Assembly: GCF_001953865.1 (NCBI RefSeq) | Contig: NZ_MQUQ01000020.1 | Coordinates: 142,126-206,125 of the forward strand | Direction of reading: 5' to 3' | From: Amycolatopsis coloradensis | GTDB taxonomy: Bacteria; Actinomycetota; Actinomycetes; Mycobacteriales; Pseudonocardiaceae | Length of the DNA stretch: 64,000 nucleotides | Shown: positions 61,261 to 64,000 of the stretch, in pieces | How the letters are laid out: every line of letters begins with the position of its first letter | Position numbering within the stretch: position 1 is the stretch's first letter | The notes under the pieces: model-generated | What the model was told of the DNA's origin: nothing | The model's input: only the letters and a program-made list of their open reading frames with translations | Database searches by the model: none | Translations under genes and position numbers: made by a program

Positions 61261-61281
61261 CTTTTACTCCAGCTTGCAGCG

Positions 61282-61364
61282 AAACAGAACGTTCTGTTTT
61301 GACGGGAGGCCAAACGCGAGCCAGGAAGGTTGGGGGGTCGGCAAACGAGACAGAGCCTTCTGTC
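61282..61364. promoter_or_regulatory. Two orphan operators ACAGA-N4-TCTGT
   Basis: The first is a perfect 18-bp palindrome (61282-61299). The second, GACAGA-N4-TCTGTC, is at 61349-61364. Both share ACAGA-N4-TCTGT and lie 22 and 89 bp before the old hydrolase start. They look like TetR sites, but no matching regulator gene remains here. Confidence 0.7.
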
Positions 61365-61396
61365 GCGCTCGCCTAATTCGGCTTACGGCTCCTGAG

Positions 61397-63502
61397 TCAT
61401 GAGGTACTGGCGAGTGCGAACGGCAGAACGGCGCGAGCCCCAGCCCGGCGGAGCAGACGCGCGGCCAGCGTGACCGTCCACCCGGTGTCGATCAGATCGT
61501 CGACCAGCAAGACCGGCCCCTCGGCCGCGGCGACCCTGGCGGCGAGGTCGTCGGGAAGACTGAGCCGCTTCCACAGATCGGCCAGCCGCTGGGCGCTGTT
61601 CGCCTGCCGCGGAGGCGGCCCCGCCGAGGCGATGGCGCCCAGGTATTCCAGCCGTCCGATCGAGGCCAGCTTCGTCGCCAGACCGTGGACCAGCTGAGGC
61701 CGAGTGGCGGACGGTACCTCCACCACCGCGACCGGACGCTCCGCCCACTGCCAGCCCTTGAGTACCTCGATACAGGCTTGGAAGACCGGATCGGGAAGCT
61801 CGGCGTCCGCCGTCGACGGCCCGACGAGTTCGCGCAGTCGCGTGCCCCAGCCGACGTCGGTCACCCGGCCGACGACCTGACCGGTTTCGGCCTGCTCGCC
61901 CGCCGGCAACCGCCCGGAGAGGGGGACGTCCAGCCCTGCCATCCCGGTCGGCCACATCTTCCGTGGCGCGACCTCGACTCCCGGCCGGCGCAGGCGTTGC
62001 CGGGTGGCGTCGACGACGTCATCGGAAATCGTGGTGTCCCAATACTTTCCGGTGCAGTTGTCGCATCGGCCGCACGGTGTCGCCTCGGGATCGTCCAGCT
62101 GCTTTCGCAGGTATTCCATCCGGCAGCCGGTGGTTTCGAGGTAGGCGAGCATGGCGTTCTGTTCGTTGGTCCGCGCCGCGCTCACGCGCGCGTAGCGTTC
62201 CTTGTCGTACTGCCACTCTTCGCCGGTGCCCTCCCAGCCGCCCTTCACCCGGCGGACGGCGCCGTCGACGTCCAGCACCTTGAGGACCATCTCCAGCCGT
62301 GACCGGGACAGCTCGACGAACGGTTCGAGCGCGGGAGTCGACAGTGGACGGTCCGCGTACGCCAGTGCCTTGAGCACCTGGGTCACCCGCAGTTCGTCCG
62401 GGAAGGCCAGTGAACCGAAGTATGCCCAGATGTCCTTGTCCTCGTGGCCCGGCAACAGGATCACTTCGGCACGATCGACACCACGTCCGGCACGGCCGAC
62501 CTGCTGGTAGTACGCGATCGGCGAGGACGGGGCGCCGAGGTGGACGACGAATCCCAGGTCCGGCTTGTCGAATCCCATGCCCAGCGCCGAAGTGGCCACC
62601 AGCGCCTTGACGTTGTTGTTCAGCAGATCGTCTTCGGCCGCTTGCCGGTCCGCCGGATCCGTCTTCCCGGTGTACGCGGCGACCGGATAGCCGCGCTCGG
62701 TCAGCAGGCCTGCCACGTCGTGCGCGGCCGCGACGGTGAGCGTGTAGATGATCCCGGAGCCCGGCAGTTCCTCCAGGTGTTCGGCCAGCCAGGCGAGCCG
62801 GGCCTGCGACGTCGGCAGCTTGGCCACCGACAGATGGAGACTTTCGCGGTCCAAGGTCCCGCGCAGGACGAGGGTGCCGCCGCCGTTGCCGATGCCGAGT
62901 TGTTCGGCGACGTCGGTCGCCACCCGGTCGTTCGCGGTCGCGGTGGTGGCGAGGACCGGGACCCCCTCGGGCAAATCCTTCAGCAGTGTTCGCAGCCGCC
63001 GGTAGTCCGGCCGGAAGTCGTGGCCCCAGTCCGAGATGCAGTGCGCCTCGTCGACCACGAGCAGTCCGGCGCTCGCGGTCAGCTTCGGCAGGACGGTGTC
63101 GCGGAAGTCCGGGTTGTTCAGCCGCTCCGGGCTGACCAGCAGGACGTCGACCTCGCCCGCCGCGATCGCGGCCTGGACCTGATCCCATTCCTGCGGGTTC
63201 GCGGAGTTCATCGTCACCGCGTGGATCCCCGCCCTCGCGGCCGCGGAGATCTGGTTGCGCATCAGTGCCAGCAGCGGCGAGATGATCACGGTGGGGCCTT
63301 CACCGCGTTCTCGCAGCAGCGCGGTCGCCAGGAAGTACACCGCCGACTTCCCCCAGCCGGTGCGCTGGACGACGAGCGCGCGACGGCGGTGCGCGACCAG
63401 CGCCTCGATGGCCGTCCACTGGTCTTCGCGCAGCCGGGCGCCGTCGCCCGCCAGCGCCCGGAGGAGGGTCTCGGCGCGGTCCCGGAGAGTTGAGGTGTCC
63501 AC
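61397..63502 (-). CDS. recQ: RecQ-family DNA helicase with C-terminal phosphoribosyltransferase domain
   Basis: The 701-residue protein has helicase motif I QRTGWGKS (GWGKS at 49-53), DEAH at 151-154 followed by CISDWGHDFRPDYR, and TATAN as motif III. Later come TGKTDPADRQ and QQVGRAGRG. A zinc segment CGRCDNC is near residue 485. The last 150 residues are a type I phosphoribosyltransferase fold with VLLVDDLIDTGWT near 664-676. Whether this part still binds PRPP is unknown. The GTG at 63502 has a GGTGGGG ribosome site. A helicase of this type unwinds forked or recombining DNA. Confidence 0.9.
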   Translation of the reverse strand: MDTSTLRDRAETLLRALAGDGARLREDQWTAIEALVAHRRRALVVQRTGWGKSAVYFLATALLRERGEGPTVIISPLLALMRNQISAAARAGIHAVTMNSANPQEWDQVQAAIAAGEVDVLLVSPERLNNPDFRDTVLPKLTASAGLLVVDEAHCISDWGHDFRPDYRRLRTLLKDLPEGVPVLATTATANDRVATDVAEQLGIGNGGGTLVLRGTLDRESLHLSVAKLPTSQARLAWLAEHLEELPGSGIIYTLTVAAAHDVAGLLTERGYPVAAYTGKTDPADRQAAEDDLLNNNVKALVATSALGMGFDKPDLGFVVHLGAPSSPIAYYQQVGRAGRGVDRAEVILLPGHEDKDIWAYFGSLAFPDELRVTQVLKALAYADRPLSTPALEPFVELSRSRLEMVLKVLDVDGAVRRVKGGWEGTGEEWQYDKERYARVSAARTNEQNAMLAYLETTGCRMEYLRKQLDDPEATPCGRCDNCTGKYWDTTISDDVVDATRQRLRRPGVEVAPRKMWPTGMAGLDVPLSGRLPAGEQAETGQVVGRVTDVGWGTRLRELVGPSTADAELPDPVFQACIEVLKGWQWAERPVAVVEVPSATRPQLVHGLATKLASIGRLEYLGAIASAGPPPRQANSAQRLADLWKRLSLPDDLAARVAAAEGPVLLVDDLIDTGWTVTLAARLLRRAGARAVLPFALASTS

Positions 63503-63551
63503 GTCCCCACCTCTACCCCATGCCACCGACGAAGTCGCGAGCGGCATGTCG

Positions 63552-63566
63552 TGAACGGACCGTTCA
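63552..63566. repeat. Palindrome similar to the 55-bp element core
   Basis: TGAACGG-A-CCGTTCA is a perfect 15-bp dyad between the divergent recQ and nadD genes. With its flanks it matches the core TGAACGGACCTTTCAT of the dispersed 55-bp element in all but one or two bases. It may be an operator or a decayed copy. Confidence 0.5.
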
Positions 63567-63647
63567 TCCATGGAACCGACGGTAATGTGACCCAGATCAC
63601 TCACTGCTGGTGGGTCCGGCGACCCGAGCGGGACCGCTCCGCCGGTG

Positions 63648-63655
63648 TATAGGCT
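63648..63655 (+). promoter_or_regulatory. -10 region for nadD
   Basis: TATAGGCT lies 8 bp before the nadD ATG, and no ribosome site is in place. A leaderless transcript is likely. Confidence 0.5.
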
Positions 63656-63663
63656 CACGACCC

Positions 63664-64000
63664 ATGTCACCACGCAGGATCGGGGTCATGGGTGGCACCT
63701 TCGACCCCGTGCACCACGGACACCTCGTCGCGGCCAGTGAGGTCCAGTCCCGGTTCGCGCTCGACGAGGTCATCTTCGTGCCTACCGGGCAGCCGTGGCA
63801 GAAGTCAGACAGGGTGGTCACCCGGGCCGAGGACCGCTACCTGATGACGGTGATCGCGACCGCGTCCAACCCCGTCTTCTCGGTCAGCCGCGTCGACATC
63901 GACCGCGTCGGGCAGACCTACACCGTCGACACCCTGCGCGACCTGCGTGCGGAGTATCCGGACGACCAGCTGTTCTTCATCACCGGCGCCGACGCGCTCG
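63664..64000 (+). CDS. nadD: Nicotinate-mononucleotide adenylyltransferase, 3' part outside window
   Basis: The visible 112 residues show the nucleotidyltransferase start GVMGGTFDPVHHGHL with the HxGH motif, then FVPTGQPWQK and VDTLRDLRAEYP. The enzyme adenylates nicotinate mononucleotide on the way to NAD. In actinobacteria nadD follows the obgE-proB region, and here an accessory stretch of 9.7 kb lies between. The ATG is preceded by a -10 box at leaderless spacing. Confidence 0.95.
   Translation, partial: MSPRRIGVMGGTFDPVHHGHLVAASEVQSRFALDEVIFVPTGQPWQKSDRVVTRAEDRYLMTVIATASNPVFSVSRVDIDRVGQTYTVDTLRDLRAEYPDDQLFFITGADAL

Overview
The window is a 64 kb piece of chromosome from a high-GC actinobacterium. 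The best fit is the family Pseudonocardiaceae, probably Amycolatopsis or a close relative. This is inferred from G/C-rich third codon positions, many GTG and TTG starts, the tig-clpP1-clpP2-clpX and rne-rplU-rpmA-obgE-proB-nadD gene orders, mycothiol-type and MHS/LCP families, and terminators without U-tracts. No rRNA, tRNA, CRISPR array, insertion sequence or prophage was seen. Most of the window is ordinary core chromosome, with small accessory islets between conserved blocks.

Layout. 1-4.1 kb (minus strand) is a cell-envelope operon: sensor histidine kinase, GT39 membrane glycosyltransferase and a GT2 glycosyltransferase cut by the window edge. Two nearly identical triple 11-bp direct repeats, typical of OmpR-family response regulators, lie before the kinase gene and at the GT2 gene. 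4.1-6.3 kb holds a fatty-acid desaturase fused to its own ferredoxin reductase and ferredoxin. 6.7-11.1 kb is the proteostasis block tig, clpP1, clpP2, clpX, with hairpin terminators. 11.3-16.1 kb holds a stress-type MEDS/anti-sigma kinase protein behind a SigB-like promoter, an exported esterase, and a TetR/carotenoid-oxygenase pair with two operators. 16.3-25.4 kb has a formate theme: fdhD, an OFA-family transporter with a 42-residue partner, and a YdeP-like molybdopterin oxidoreductase coupled to an SMI1/KNR4 protein. An SDR and an LCP ligase lie among them.

25.7-38 kb carries valS, an SGNH hydrolase, a methyltransferase, folC with a DUF4233 partner, an unrecognised repeat protein, phoD, an imine-reductase-like enzyme with an HxlR regulator, ndk and a mycothiol-dependent isomerase-like gene. 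38-46.9 kb carries a 1120-residue secreted glycosidase/phosphoesterase, an M14 carboxypeptidase, a NodIJ-like ABC exporter and a subtilase. 47.4-54 kb is rne-rplU-rpmA-obgE-proB. 54-64 kb carries a SigE-family sigma factor with its membrane partner, a TetR/FAD-monooxygenase pair, a likely second argS, an MHS transporter, a decayed alpha/beta-hydrolase pseudogene that still keeps two operators, a RecQ helicase with a C-terminal phosphoribosyltransferase domain, and the start of nadD.

The most notable non-coding features are a 55-bp double palindrome that fills the gap between convergent gene pairs at two places 13 kb apart, several well-preserved operators, and likely leaderless starts for valS and nadD. 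Functions are read from protein motifs and gene context only. No database search was possible.
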